Source: DATEPR01 sp036269975
GTDB taxonomy: Bacteria > Actinomycetota > Actinomycetes > Mycobacteriales > Pseudonocardiaceae
Direction of reading: 5' to 3'
Assembly: GCA_036269975.1 (NCBI GenBank)
Contig: DATBDL010000225.1
Location: 1 to 30,590 of the forward strand
Length of the DNA stretch: 30,590 nucleotides
A model generated the notes under the pieces. The model had not been told where the DNA came from, searched no databases, and was given only the letters and a program-made list of their open reading frames with translations. Each line of letters starts with the position of its first letter. Position 1 is the stretch's first letter. The translations under genes were made by a program, and so were the position numbers. Shown in pieces: positions 8,056-15,556 of the stretch.

Positions 8056-8080
8056 CGGTGCCGCGCCAGCTCAGACCGGG
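8046..8080. terminator. Hairpin between convergent genes
   Basis: CCTGGTCTGA and TCAGACCGGG pair over 10 bp with one mismatch around a 15-nt loop. Both stop codons (8053-8055 plus, 8071-8073 minus) lie inside the stem, so it may terminate both genes. Confidence 0.5.
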
Positions 8081-8466
8081 GTGGAGAGGACATACGTCTC
8101 CCGCGCGACGAGCAGGCCGTTGTCCGCGATCGTGAAGATGTCCGCGAACTCGAAACCGGAGGCGGCACGCGGCTGGTCGGGGACGAACCGGCCGATCGCG
8201 GCGGCCCGGTCGCCCGCGCCGAACACCTGCGTCAGCACGTGCCGGCCGCGCCCGCACCGCTGCGCCTCCGTTCGCTCGATCTCACCCCGCCCGTGCACCG
8301 GTTGCGCGCCCGGCCGGCGCAGCACCACGTCCGGATCGAACAGCGACACGAATCCGTCGATGTCGCCGGTGTCCAGATAGTGGTAGCTCAGCCGGACATG
8401 ATCGACGGCGACGGCGGTCACCGCGGCGCTCGGGGTCCGCACGTTCGAACTCCCATGGCGTAGCAT
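8071..8466 (-). CDS. SnoaL-like / NTF2-fold protein
   Basis: 131 residues. The pattern VDHVRLSYHYLDTGDIDGFVSLFDPDVVLRRPGAQPVHGRGEIER is that of the SnoaL-like branch of the NTF2 fold (alpha-beta cone, one small domain), seen in polyketide cyclases, SgcJ-type proteins and many small binding proteins or isomerases. The C-terminal beta strands (FADIFTIADNGLLVARETYV) also fit. The ATG at 8466 is preferred because GGAGG lies 7 nt before it; the ATG at 8472 abuts that site. It is divergent from the SARP gene and shares a 112-nt intergenic region with a SARP-type box, so it is a candidate target of that regulator. Activity cannot be told from sequence. Confidence 0.8.
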   Translation of the reverse strand: MLRHGSSNVRTPSAAVTAVAVDHVRLSYHYLDTGDIDGFVSLFDPDVVLRRPGAQPVHGRGEIERTEAQRCGRGRHVLTQVFGAGDRAAAIGRFVPDQPRAASGFEFADIFTIADNGLLVARETYVLSTPV

Positions 8467-8524
8467 TGGCATACCTCCTACCCTGCTGTGGCAGTGGTGG
8501 TTGTACGTAGTCTCACCTCGGCCG

Positions 8525-8542
8525 CTATTGATGCCTTATCAC
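8525..8542 (+). promoter_or_regulatory. SARP-type direct-repeat box upstream of the SARP gene
   Basis: CTATTGA (8525-8531) and TTATCAC (8536-8542) are spaced exactly 11 bp, followed by CGCGGG. The same heptamers in the same register recur at 11707-11724 and 11774-11791. TAAGGC at 8549 could be the -10, leaving about 20 nt to the SARP start at 8579. This suggests autoregulation and possible control of the divergent SnoaL-like gene. Confidence 0.6.
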
Positions 8543-8578
8543 CGCGGGTAAGGCGCAACGGCCGGACAGGGGCTGTTG

Positions 8579-11458
8579 ATGAGTGTGTCGTCGGAACTGC
8601 TGTTCCGCGTGCTCGGTCCGCTGGACGTGGCTGGTGAGCACCAGATCCCGCCCGGCCGGCACCAGATCGTCCTGGCATGCCTGCTGTTGGAGGCCAACCG
8701 GGTGGTCGGCATCGACACCCTTGTCGACGCGATCTGGCACGACGACCCCCCGGCCACCGCCCGCACCCAGGTGCAGATCTGCGTGTCCGGACTGCGTGCC
8801 GGTCTCGCCGGCATCGACGGCGTCTCCATCGTCACGCGGGCACCCGGCTACCTGATGCGCGTGCCGGCCGGCCGGTTGGACGCGGAACTGTTCGCCGTCC
8901 GGTTGGCCGAGGCCGAGACGCTGGTGCGCGACTGCCGGGCCGAGGAGGCGGCCGACTGCCTGCGGGATGCGGTCCAGTTGTGGCGCGGCCCGGCGCTGTC
9001 CGGTACGGCCAGCCGGAAACTCCAGGCCAGGGCGTTGCAACTGGACGAGCAGCGGCTGATCGCCGTCGAGACGCTGGCCGAGGTGGACCTGCGGCTCGGT
9101 CGGCATCACCAGGTGATCAGCGACATCCGTGGCATGGTCGAGGAACAGCCGCTGCGGGAACGGCTGCGCGGTCAGCTCATGCTCGCGCTCTACCGGGCCG
9201 GTCGGCAGGCCGAGGCGCTGCAGATCTACCGGATCGGGCGCGAGTTGCTGGTCGAGCAACTCGGCCTGGAACCGAGCGCCGAACTGCGCCAGTTGCAGCG
9301 CGCGATCCTGGCCGCCGACGAGTCGTTGCGCGGCGCCGACAAGGACCAGCAGGCCGAATCGGAGTCCGGGCCGTTCCAGCTCCCCTCGGACATCGCCGAC
9401 TTCACCGGTCGCGACGCGCTGGTCGAGTGCGTCGAGGGCCAGTTGGCATCGACCGGGCAGCAGAGCGCGGTGCCCGTGGTGATGCTGGTCGGGAAGCCGG
9501 GTGTCGGCAAGAGCGCGCTCGCCGTGCACATCGGCCATCGGCTGATGGCGGAACACTTCCCGAACGGCCAGCTCTACGCCGATCTCGGTGGCACCCGTAG
9601 CCAGGTGGTGGACGCGGCCGACGTGCTCGGCCGGTTCCTGCGGGCCTTCGGCATCCCTGGGGCCAGCATCCCGGACGGCATGGACGAGCGGGCCGAGATG
9701 TACCGGAACCTGTTGCACCGCAAACGGGTGCTGGTCGTGCTCGACGACGCGGAGAGCGAACGCCAGTTGCGGCCGCTGCTGCCGGGCAACAATAGCTGCG
9801 CCGTCATCGTGACCAGCAGGGTGCGGCTGACCGGGTTGCCGGGCGCGCGGCTGCTGGACGTCGCGGTGATGGAGTCGGCGCAGGCGCTGGAACTGCTGCG
9901 CCGGGTGGTCGGCGACGAGCGCGTCGACGCGGAACCGGCCGCCGCCGACGCACTGGTCCGGCTGGTCGGCGGCCTGCCACTGGCGCTGCGGATCGTGGCG
10001 GCGCGCCTGGCTGGCCGTCCACACTGGACACTGCCGATGATGTACGACCGGCTGGCCGACGAGCGGCACCGGCTCGACGAGCTCGTGCACGGCGAGATGA
10101 TGGTGCGGGCCAGCCTCGCGCTGACGTACGACGGTCTCACGCCTGCCGCCGGCGAGCTGTTCCGCCTGTTGGCCGGGGTCGAGGCGGCGGGACTGCCGGC
10201 GTGGACGTCGGCGGCGCTGCTGGACGGCAACCTCCACCAGGCCACGGACCAGCTCGAACTGCTGGTGGACGCGCAGATGCTGGAGATCGCGTCGATCGAC
10301 CTGGACGGCTCGCCGCGCTACAAGTTCCACGACGTGATCCGGCTGTTCGCACGCGAGCAGTTGGCGGCGAACGTGAGCGGCGCCCAGCGCGAGGTGGCGC
10401 TGGCACGGGTGCTGTACGGCTGGCTGGCGCTGGTCAGCGAGGCGCACCGGCGGATCTACGGCGGCGACTTCACCGTGCTGCACGGCGCCCAGCCGGCCTG
10501 GCGACCCGTCCAGTCCTATGTAGACCGTGTGTTGGCCGATCCGCTGCGGTGGCTGGAGGCGGAGCGGGCGAACCTGTGCGCCGCCGTCGAGCAGGCCGCC
10601 GACCTCGGGTTGGACGAGCTCTGCTGGGACCTCGCGACGACGCTGGTGGTGCTGTTCGAGTCGCGCTGCTACAGCCAGGACTGGGAGCGCACGCACCTGC
10701 GGGCGATGGAGGCGACAAGGGCGGTCGGGAACCGGCGCGGGACGGCGGCGCTGATGTGCTCGCTGAGCTCGCTGTACCTGAGCCGGCCGCTGGCGAGCGG
10801 GGCGACGGAGTTGCTGCTGCCGGCGCTGGCCGTCTTCGAGGAGTTGGACGATGCCGGCGGACGTGCGCTGGCTCGCCGGAATCTGGCCCTCTACCACCAC
10901 ATTCGCGGCGAGACAGCGGCCGCCGACGCATTGTTCCGGCAGGCGTTGACGGACTTCACGCTGGTCGGCGACCCGATCGGCCAGGCGCACGTGCTGAGCT
11001 GGATCGGCGCGCTGGAACTGGACGCGGGCGCGCTCGACGACGCCGATGAACATCTACGTGCCGCGCTGACGCTGTGTGCCGGCGTCGGCAACCGGCGGGT
11101 GGAGGTCCAGGTCAGGTTCAAGCAGTGCGAGCTGGCGATGGCGCAGGGCCAGTACCCGGCAGCCGAGGAGATACTGGCCGAGCTGCTGGAACTGGTGCGC
11201 GCCACGCACGACGTGGTGGGGGAGGGCCGAATCCTGCACCGGCTCGGGCTCGCGCACGCCGGTGTCGGGCGGACGGTCGAGGCCAGGGAGTGCCTGCTGG
11301 CCGCGATAGCGGTCCGCGAGCAGGCCATGGACCCGACCGGCGCGGCACGGGTGGCGGAGGACCTGGCCCGGCTGGCGATCGAGGAAACGGTCGGTGGTGC
11401 CGCCGTTGCGACGGTGCCGACCGGACTCGGCCGGTCGGCGCAGCCCAGGCGTCACTAG
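8579..11458 (+). CDS. SARP-type regulator with NB-ARC ATPase and TPR domains (AfsR-like)
   Basis: 959 residues. Order: winged-helix DNA-binding domain (about 8-95; FRVLGPLDV, LVDAIWHDDPP, TRAPGYLMRV); bacterial transcriptional activation domain (about 100-245; LRERLRGQLMLALYRAGRQ); NB-ARC ATPase (about 270-520) with Walker A GKPGVGKSA (Lys311) and Walker B VLVVLDDAE; a helical linker with YKFHDVIRLFAREQL; and a TPR array (about 660-930). Such proteins activate secondary-metabolism genes by binding 11-bp-spaced heptamers. The TPR part usually senses a ligand or partner. ATG 8579 has AGGGG 7 nt upstream. The stop overlaps the stop of the convergent secreted-peptide gene, whose product I propose as its signal. 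Confidence 0.93.
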   Translation: MSVSSELLFRVLGPLDVAGEHQIPPGRHQIVLACLLLEANRVVGIDTLVDAIWHDDPPATARTQVQICVSGLRAGLAGIDGVSIVTRAPGYLMRVPAGRLDAELFAVRLAEAETLVRDCRAEEAADCLRDAVQLWRGPALSGTASRKLQARALQLDEQRLIAVETLAEVDLRLGRHHQVISDIRGMVEEQPLRERLRGQLMLALYRAGRQAEALQIYRIGRELLVEQLGLEPSAELRQLQRAILAADESLRGADKDQQAESESGPFQLPSDIADFTGRDALVECVEGQLASTGQQSAVPVVMLVGKPGVGKSALAVHIGHRLMAEHFPNGQLYADLGGTRSQVVDAADVLGRFLRAFGIPGASIPDGMDERAEMYRNLLHRKRVLVVLDDAESERQLRPLLPGNNSCAVIVTSRVRLTGLPGARLLDVAVMESAQALELLRRVVGDERVDAEPAAADALVRLVGGLPLALRIVAARLAGRPHWTLPMMYDRLADERHRLDELVHGEMMVRASLALTYDGLTPAAGELFRLLAGVEAAGLPAWTSAALLDGNLHQATDQLELLVDAQMLEIASIDLDGSPRYKFHDVIRLFAREQLAANVSGAQREVALARVLYGWLALVSEAHRRIYGGDFTVLHGAQPAWRPVQSYVDRVLADPLRWLEAERANLCAAVEQAADLGLDELCWDLATTLVVLFESRCYSQDWERTHLRAMEATRAVGNRRGTAALMCSLSSLYLSRPLASGATELLLPALAVFEELDDAGGRALARRNLALYHHIRGETAAADALFRQALTDFTLVGDPIGQAHVLSWIGALELDAGALDDADEHLRAALTLCAGVGNRRVEVQVRFKQCELAMAQGQYPAAEEILAELLELVRATHDVVGEGRILHRLGLAHAGVGRTVEARECLLAAIAVREQAMDPTGAARVAEDLARLAIEETVGGAAVATVPTGLGRSAQPRRH

Positions 11459-11649
11459 CTGGTGGCGCCGGGGCCCCACGGCGTGTCGGCCGGGGTGATG
11501 ATCGACACGGCGCCGGGGCCCCAGGGAGTGTCCGCGACCGTCACGCCGTGGCTGCCGGTCGCAGCGTGCACCGCCGTAGCACCGAGAACCGGCGCGACGA
11601 TCATGGCGGCGATGACGAGGGCGCAGCGGGCTACCTTGGCGATACGCAT
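11455..11649 (-). CDS. Secreted small peptide precursor with two ADTPWGPG repeats
   Basis: 64 residues. MRIAKVARCALVIAAMIVAP then VLGATAVHA is a classic Sec signal peptide (basic N-region, hydrophobic core, AxA-type site VHA|AT). The mature part is only about 35 residues and holds two copies of ADTPWGPG, each followed by A(V/T)S and separated by an Ile/Thr-rich spacer. The two copies differ at synonymous positions (ACT/ACG, CCC/CCG, GCG/GCC) but not in protein, so the peptide sequence appears constrained. ATG 11649 has AAAGG 7 nt upstream. The stop overlaps the SARP stop (CTAG at 11455-11458). Two SARP-type boxes lie 58-142 bp upstream. I infer a signal peptide or pheromone precursor; a ribosomally made natural product is the alternative. 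No family recognised. Confidence 0.8.
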   Translation of the reverse strand: MRIAKVARCALVIAAMIVAPVLGATAVHAATGSHGVTVADTPWGPGAVSIITPADTPWGPGATS

Positions 11650-11706
11650 CGGATTGCCTTTCGAGCGATTCTGTCTTGCTGGCATCGCCGAAAGTAGGTA
11701 GCGCGC

Positions 11707-11724
11707 TTATCACCCGCTTATCAC
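11707..11724 (+). promoter_or_regulatory. SARP-type box with two identical heptamers
   Basis: TTATCAC at 11707-11713 and again at 11718-11724, exactly 11 bp apart; the identity extends to CGCTTATCAC in both. GCGGG follows, as at the other boxes. Read on the plus strand it points to the FMN enzyme gene at 11958; it also lies upstream of the leftward peptide gene. Confidence 0.65.
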
Positions 11725-11773
11725 GCGGGAAACCCGACGGCACCGTCTGGTTTATCGGCGCGTATGTGGTCCC

Positions 11774-11791
11774 GCAATAACGCGGTGATAA
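11774..11791 (-). promoter_or_regulatory. SARP-type box facing the peptide gene
   Basis: On the minus strand TTATCAC (11791-11785) and TTATTGC (11780-11774) are spaced 11 bp and followed by GGG, matching the box before the SARP gene. It points towards the peptide gene, with CATACG a possible -10 about 7 nt on. Apart from these two boxes I see nothing further in 11650-11957. Confidence 0.6.
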
Positions 11792-11957
11792 GGGGCCGGT
11801 AATGCCTGCGTGCAGGATGTGTGCGAGCAGAAGGGACCGCTGGTGGGGCCGCCGTAGTCACCGTGCGTGGTGCTGTCGAACTGTCAACGGTCACGGTCTC
11901 GCCGAGGCATCCGCGCAGTAACCGCTATCCGCCTACCCGAAGCCACCTGGTGTCCCC

Positions 11958-13184
11958 ATGAGCACTCTGCACGCACCGGATTTCCCGGAAGAAGCGATCC
12001 GCTTACGCGCCCGACTGGGCACGGCGGCCGCCTTCCCGGAACGCGCCGACTACGGTCACACCCTGTTCGGCGCCACCGCGTACGAACCGGCCGACCTCAT
12101 CGATCAGTGGCGTCTCGTGCCACCCGTCTTCGTGCCGAGAAGGCTGGAGAAGCTGATCGACCTGGGGCGCGAGCCGGTGTATCCGGACGTGGAACTGGCC
12201 ACCGAGATCGGCGGCTTCCTGGCAAGGCTGCCGGTCTACGTGTCGGCGTTCGGTCCGAGCACGGACCTGGGTGTCGCGATCAGCGCTGCGGCAGCACGAG
12301 CCGGCGTGCCGATGGTGATCGGCGAGGACAACGGCACCGGCCCAGATGTGCTCCTGGCCCAGTTACGGGCGTACGTCGAGCAGGCACCGCGCGGACTGGG
12401 CGGCGTGGTCGTCCAGCAGGCAACCGAGGACGCCGACGCAGAGATATGGAACCTCACCTACAGTGACCCGACAGCCACAGCGCTGCTGGACACGGGCCGG
12501 CTGGCATTCGAGCTCAAGCTGGGCCAGGGCGCCAAGCCAGGACTGGGCGCGATGACCGTGGTGCCGGCGGAAACGGATACCAACGGGTACACGGTGGACG
12601 AGACATTCGGCACGGACGTGGTCCGCAGCGGAAGCCCAGGCACGTACACGGATGAGATTCTCAGGCAGCAGATCCGGCTGATGCGCAACAACTACCCGCG
12701 AGTGCGCATCTGGGTGAAACTGCCACCGGCAAGGGATGTCGGAGTGGCAGCGGCAGTGGCATGGGCAGCCGGAGCGAACGCGGTCACCATAGACGGAGCG
12801 GAGGCCGGCACCGGCTGGGCACCGCTGGGCTTCATGGACCACGTGGGCCTACCGCTGGCAGAGTGTCTGCGCAGAATCGGCGCCCCCCAGGGCGGCCTAC
12901 TGGCATCCGGCCGGATGTGGTCGGGCCCAAGGGCGGTAAAGACACTCGCAATGGGTGCGACGGCCATCGGACTGGGCAGGGCAGCGCTGATCGCGGCGGA
13001 CGAGGACCGGCAGAGCGGTTTGGAGCGGCTGCTGGAATGCCTGGCGTTGGAGCTGAAACTGCTGATCAGCGCACTGGGCAAGTACACCCCAGCCGCACTG
13101 GGCGGCGAGGACATCTGGCTACCCAACGGCGGCATGCCAAGCGGTCAACGAGGAGCCCGCAGCCACGAATACCCCTACGGCTGA
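11958..13184 (+). CDS. FMN-binding glutamate-synthase-like protein
   Basis: 408 residues resembling the FMN-binding synthase domain of glutamate synthase. Key blocks: PVYVSAFGPSTDLGVAISAAAARAG, GVPMVIGEDNG, FELKLGQGAKPGLG (FMN/2-oxoglutarate loop), VRIWVKLPP, AVTIDGAEAGTGWAPL (phosphate-binding region) and LLASGRMWSGPRAVKTLAMGATAIGLGRAAL (end of the TIM barrel). There is no glutaminase domain and no cysteine cluster for the 3Fe-4S centre, so it is not a full glutamate synthase. Stand-alone members are found near specialised-metabolism genes; the reaction is unknown. No good ribosome binding site is seen before ATG 11958. The 3' half uses more A-ending codons (CCA, GCA, GGA) than its neighbours. 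Possibly under the SARP box at 11707. Confidence 0.85.
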   Translation: MSTLHAPDFPEEAIRLRARLGTAAAFPERADYGHTLFGATAYEPADLIDQWRLVPPVFVPRRLEKLIDLGREPVYPDVELATEIGGFLARLPVYVSAFGPSTDLGVAISAAAARAGVPMVIGEDNGTGPDVLLAQLRAYVEQAPRGLGGVVVQQATEDADAEIWNLTYSDPTATALLDTGRLAFELKLGQGAKPGLGAMTVVPAETDTNGYTVDETFGTDVVRSGSPGTYTDEILRQQIRLMRNNYPRVRIWVKLPPARDVGVAAAVAWAAGANAVTIDGAEAGTGWAPLGFMDHVGLPLAECLRRIGAPQGGLLASGRMWSGPRAVKTLAMGATAIGLGRAALIAADEDRQSGLERLLECLALELKLLISALGKYTPAALGGEDIWLPNGGMPSGQRGARSHEYPYG

Positions 13185-13501
13185 CCAGCGACGACGGGTG
13201 ACCGGCGGACCAGACGAGAGCACCAGCAGACCAACGCCAGAGGCCAGCCCAACCCCCGCCATCCCCAGCCGCCGATCCCCACGCGACAGGGTCAGCCCGG
13301 CGCAACCCCGCACCCAACGGACCGGACGCAAACGGAGGGGTTGTCCCGATCATCCAGAGCAGCCCTGCCGTTCGGTTCTTCCTGCTCTTCCCGATCCCCG
13401 CTGACCGTTACGACAATGAAGAGATCGGGACGTGCAGGCCGACCAACCCGAACGACGCGCAGCCGACCAACCCCCGACCTGTGGGCAACTCAAGAACGGC
13501 G
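13185..13501. other. Intergenic region between convergent genes, nothing recognised
   Basis: 317 nt between the ends of the FMN enzyme gene and the GH9 gene. It is C- and A-rich on the plus strand, contains short imperfect repeats of GCCGACCAACCC near 13438-13475, and has no convincing hairpin followed by a T-run. No gene with good codon usage was found in any frame. Confidence 0.5.
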
Positions 13502-15373
13502 TCACGCGCCGATGCTGACCGCATACAGGAACCACGTCGCATGAGGTAGCCACTGTTCCAGCCACCTCCAGTCCGTGTTCGGCCCGGTCGCCGCCGCCCC
13601 CGGATCCCACTCCAGCCCTCGACCGTCATCGGACATCCCGGTGATGCCATTGACGATTCCACCCGCCGAACGCAGCCATCGCCACGACCCCGCCGGTGGA
13701 GTGTCCGGATACTCCAAATACATCGGCGCTTCCCGCCCGACGCCATCCATCATGCACACATTGAACGGATTCACCCCGACAATCCAGTTCAACTGATCAG
13801 CGGCGAACGTCCGCAACTGCGCCGTCAGCCCACTGTCCCCAACTGCCCTCCCCGCCAACCGGGCAGCGGTTGCCAGCGAACCAAGGCGCGCATTCTCGCC
13901 CTGCCACCACTGATCCTGCGACCGGGGCGTCACATCATGCGGGAAGAAGAAACCACTGTACCTATTGCCCAACCCATCCTGTACCAACTGTCGCGCGTAA
14001 CCGAACGGATTCGGCACCTGATGCGTGACAGCCAATTCGAACCGCATCGACTTCGCCAACGCCGTTCGCACATTGACCTGCATCGATGGCGTCGCGATGT
14101 CCAGATATCGAGCCAGGCTCACGACCGGCAGGCCAGCATCGGACGGATGGAAGAACGGCCGATCCACGTCATCGGCACGCCAGTAATTCACGTACCCCTG
14201 CCACGACGCCAACCGACCTACCAAACTCTCGGCCCTGGCATCGGCAGCCTGCTGATACACCGGATCACGAGTCGCGACGGCAAGCTCGCTGGCAGCCAGC
14301 AAGGCATTGTAATCGTCTAGAATGTTCTCCTTGCCATCATTCGTCAGGCCCGCATTGTTGGCCTGTAGGTACGCGAACGCGTCCTCGGCGGCGGCCAGAT
14401 ACTGAGCACTGGTGAAATCGCCGGACACCGGATACGTGCTGGCCCGCGCCAGTGCCGCGACAGCCAGCCCGGCACCTTCCCGATAATAGACCTGGTGCGC
14501 GCTCAACGTGCGTTGCGTCGGATCGACGCTCAGGTCGTCGGCCTCCGGCTGGGACACCGAACTGTAGAACGTCTGGCCGGGCTTGTGCACGCGGGTCAGG
14601 AAGTCGGCGCCGAACATCGCCTCGTCCGACAGCCACGTCACCAGTGACGTGAAGTCGCCGTCCGCTCTGGCGACCAACTCGTCGTGCGCTGCCAGGAGTA
14701 CCCACGCGGTGAGCGGGATGGACAGCGTGTTGAAGAACGAGACATCAGACAACTGCGTGAAGTGCTTGCCCCAGTCGGCTGCCGCGTCCCACCAGCCGCC
14801 GTGTGCGTCGAACGTCGTCGTCGTGCCCTTGATCGGGAGTGCGCGGTCCGCCTTGTCGAACTGACCGGACGAGCGGGAATCCTTGAAGTAGTGCACGACG
14901 TGCGACAACGTCCGCCGTTCCAACACGTCCGCTTCGATGCGGAACGGCTGGGAGGCGGTCGGCGCACCTGCCGAGCCCAACGTGATCAGGTACTGGCCCT
15001 CGGTGGTGAACGCCGAGAAGTCCGCCAGCCAGTAGAACCCCGGTACGGCCGGGAAGCTGTTCGCCAGCCAGTCGGCGACCGGACCGACGTACGCGGCGCT
15101 GCCGTGGTGCACGACATGACCCGTTGTCACGTCGACGATCTGGAACGGCCGGCTGCCGTGCCCCGGCACACTGTCCGCGATGACGGCGCGCTTCGGCGCG
15201 GCAGGGTCGTAGCCGACATTGTTCGCCATCACCCGCGCGGCGCCGGACCGCTGGGACGCGGCACTCGCGGCGCGCGGAAACGCCATCGCACCAGCGACAC
15301 CGGCACTGGCGGCGGCAGAGCCGACCAGGAAGCGACGACGGGACGGTCCGGACTGATGCGCGGCGGTTGCCAA
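13502..15373 (-). CDS. Tat-exported family 9 glycoside hydrolase
   Basis: 623 residues. The twin-arginine signal SRRRFLVGSAAASAGVAGAM is followed by cleavage near AASAA. Next comes an Ig-like N-terminal domain (about 45-150; VMANNVGYDPAAPKRAVI, FYWLADFS, QYLITLGS), as in GH9 enzymes with a CelD-type N-domain. The (alpha/alpha)6 catalytic domain starts near HVVHYFKDSRSSGQFDKADR; DAHGGWWDAAADWGKH is the GH9 motif usually written GGWYDAGDxxKY and carries the catalytic Asp pair, here with one extra residue. NWIVGVNPFNVCMMDGVG matches the C-terminal GxNPxxxSxxxGxG block. GH9 inverting enzymes cut beta-glucans or glucosaminides; the substrate is unknown. The start is TTG 15373, with AAGGAG 5 nt upstream. 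Confidence 0.85.
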   Translation of the reverse strand: MATAAHQSGPSRRRFLVGSAAASAGVAGAMAFPRAASAASQRSGAARVMANNVGYDPAAPKRAVIADSVPGHGSRPFQIVDVTTGHVVHHGSAAYVGPVADWLANSFPAVPGFYWLADFSAFTTEGQYLITLGSAGAPTASQPFRIEADVLERRTLSHVVHYFKDSRSSGQFDKADRALPIKGTTTTFDAHGGWWDAAADWGKHFTQLSDVSFFNTLSIPLTAWVLLAAHDELVARADGDFTSLVTWLSDEAMFGADFLTRVHKPGQTFYSSVSQPEADDLSVDPTQRTLSAHQVYYREGAGLAVAALARASTYPVSGDFTSAQYLAAAEDAFAYLQANNAGLTNDGKENILDDYNALLAASELAVATRDPVYQQAADARAESLVGRLASWQGYVNYWRADDVDRPFFHPSDAGLPVVSLARYLDIATPSMQVNVRTALAKSMRFELAVTHQVPNPFGYARQLVQDGLGNRYSGFFFPHDVTPRSQDQWWQGENARLGSLATAARLAGRAVGDSGLTAQLRTFAADQLNWIVGVNPFNVCMMDGVGREAPMYLEYPDTPPAGSWRWLRSAGGIVNGITGMSDDGRGLEWDPGAAATGPNTDWRWLEQWLPHATWFLYAVSIGA

Positions 15374-15392
15374 GGCTGCTCCTTCGCGACTC

Positions 15393-15410
15393 GTACCAAC
15401 GAAGTACCAA
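15393..15410 (-). promoter_or_regulatory. Direct repeat upstream of the GH9 gene
   Basis: TTGGTAC occurs twice on the minus strand (15410-15404 and 15399-15393), exactly 11 bp apart, about 20 nt before the TTG start and just before its ribosome binding site. Possible activator or repressor site in helical register. The sequence differs from the SARP boxes elsewhere in the window. Confidence 0.35.
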
Positions 15411-15492
15411 AATCGTTAGACAGTCTTCCGAATGCAACCCCGAACATACGGCGAAGCCAACAACCCGGTCAATCCGCCGCCCGGAGGACGAA

Positions 15493-15555
15493 GCGACCGC
15501 ACCAAAGAGACAAGCGAGCGCACCGAAGAGGGAAGCGGCCGCACCAGAAGAGCGG
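15493..15555. repeat. Three tandem 21-bp repeats
   Basis: Three consecutive units, each beginning GCG(A/G)(C/G)CGCACC and continuing with a purine-rich half (AAAGAGACAA, GAAGAGGGAA, AGAAGAGCGG). Period 21 bp. They lie right after the stop of the leftward gene 15557-16480, in the 183-nt gap before the GH9 gene. The copies have diverged, so the repeat is not recent. Confidence 0.7.
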
Positions 15556-15556
15556 A

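Noticed and set aside
13119..13331. A 70-codon minus-strand ORF with two hydrophobic stretches overlapping the end of the FMN enzyme gene.
   Set aside because: The start would be TTG without a ribosome binding site, third positions are poor in G/C, and it overlaps a well-supported gene by 66 bp.
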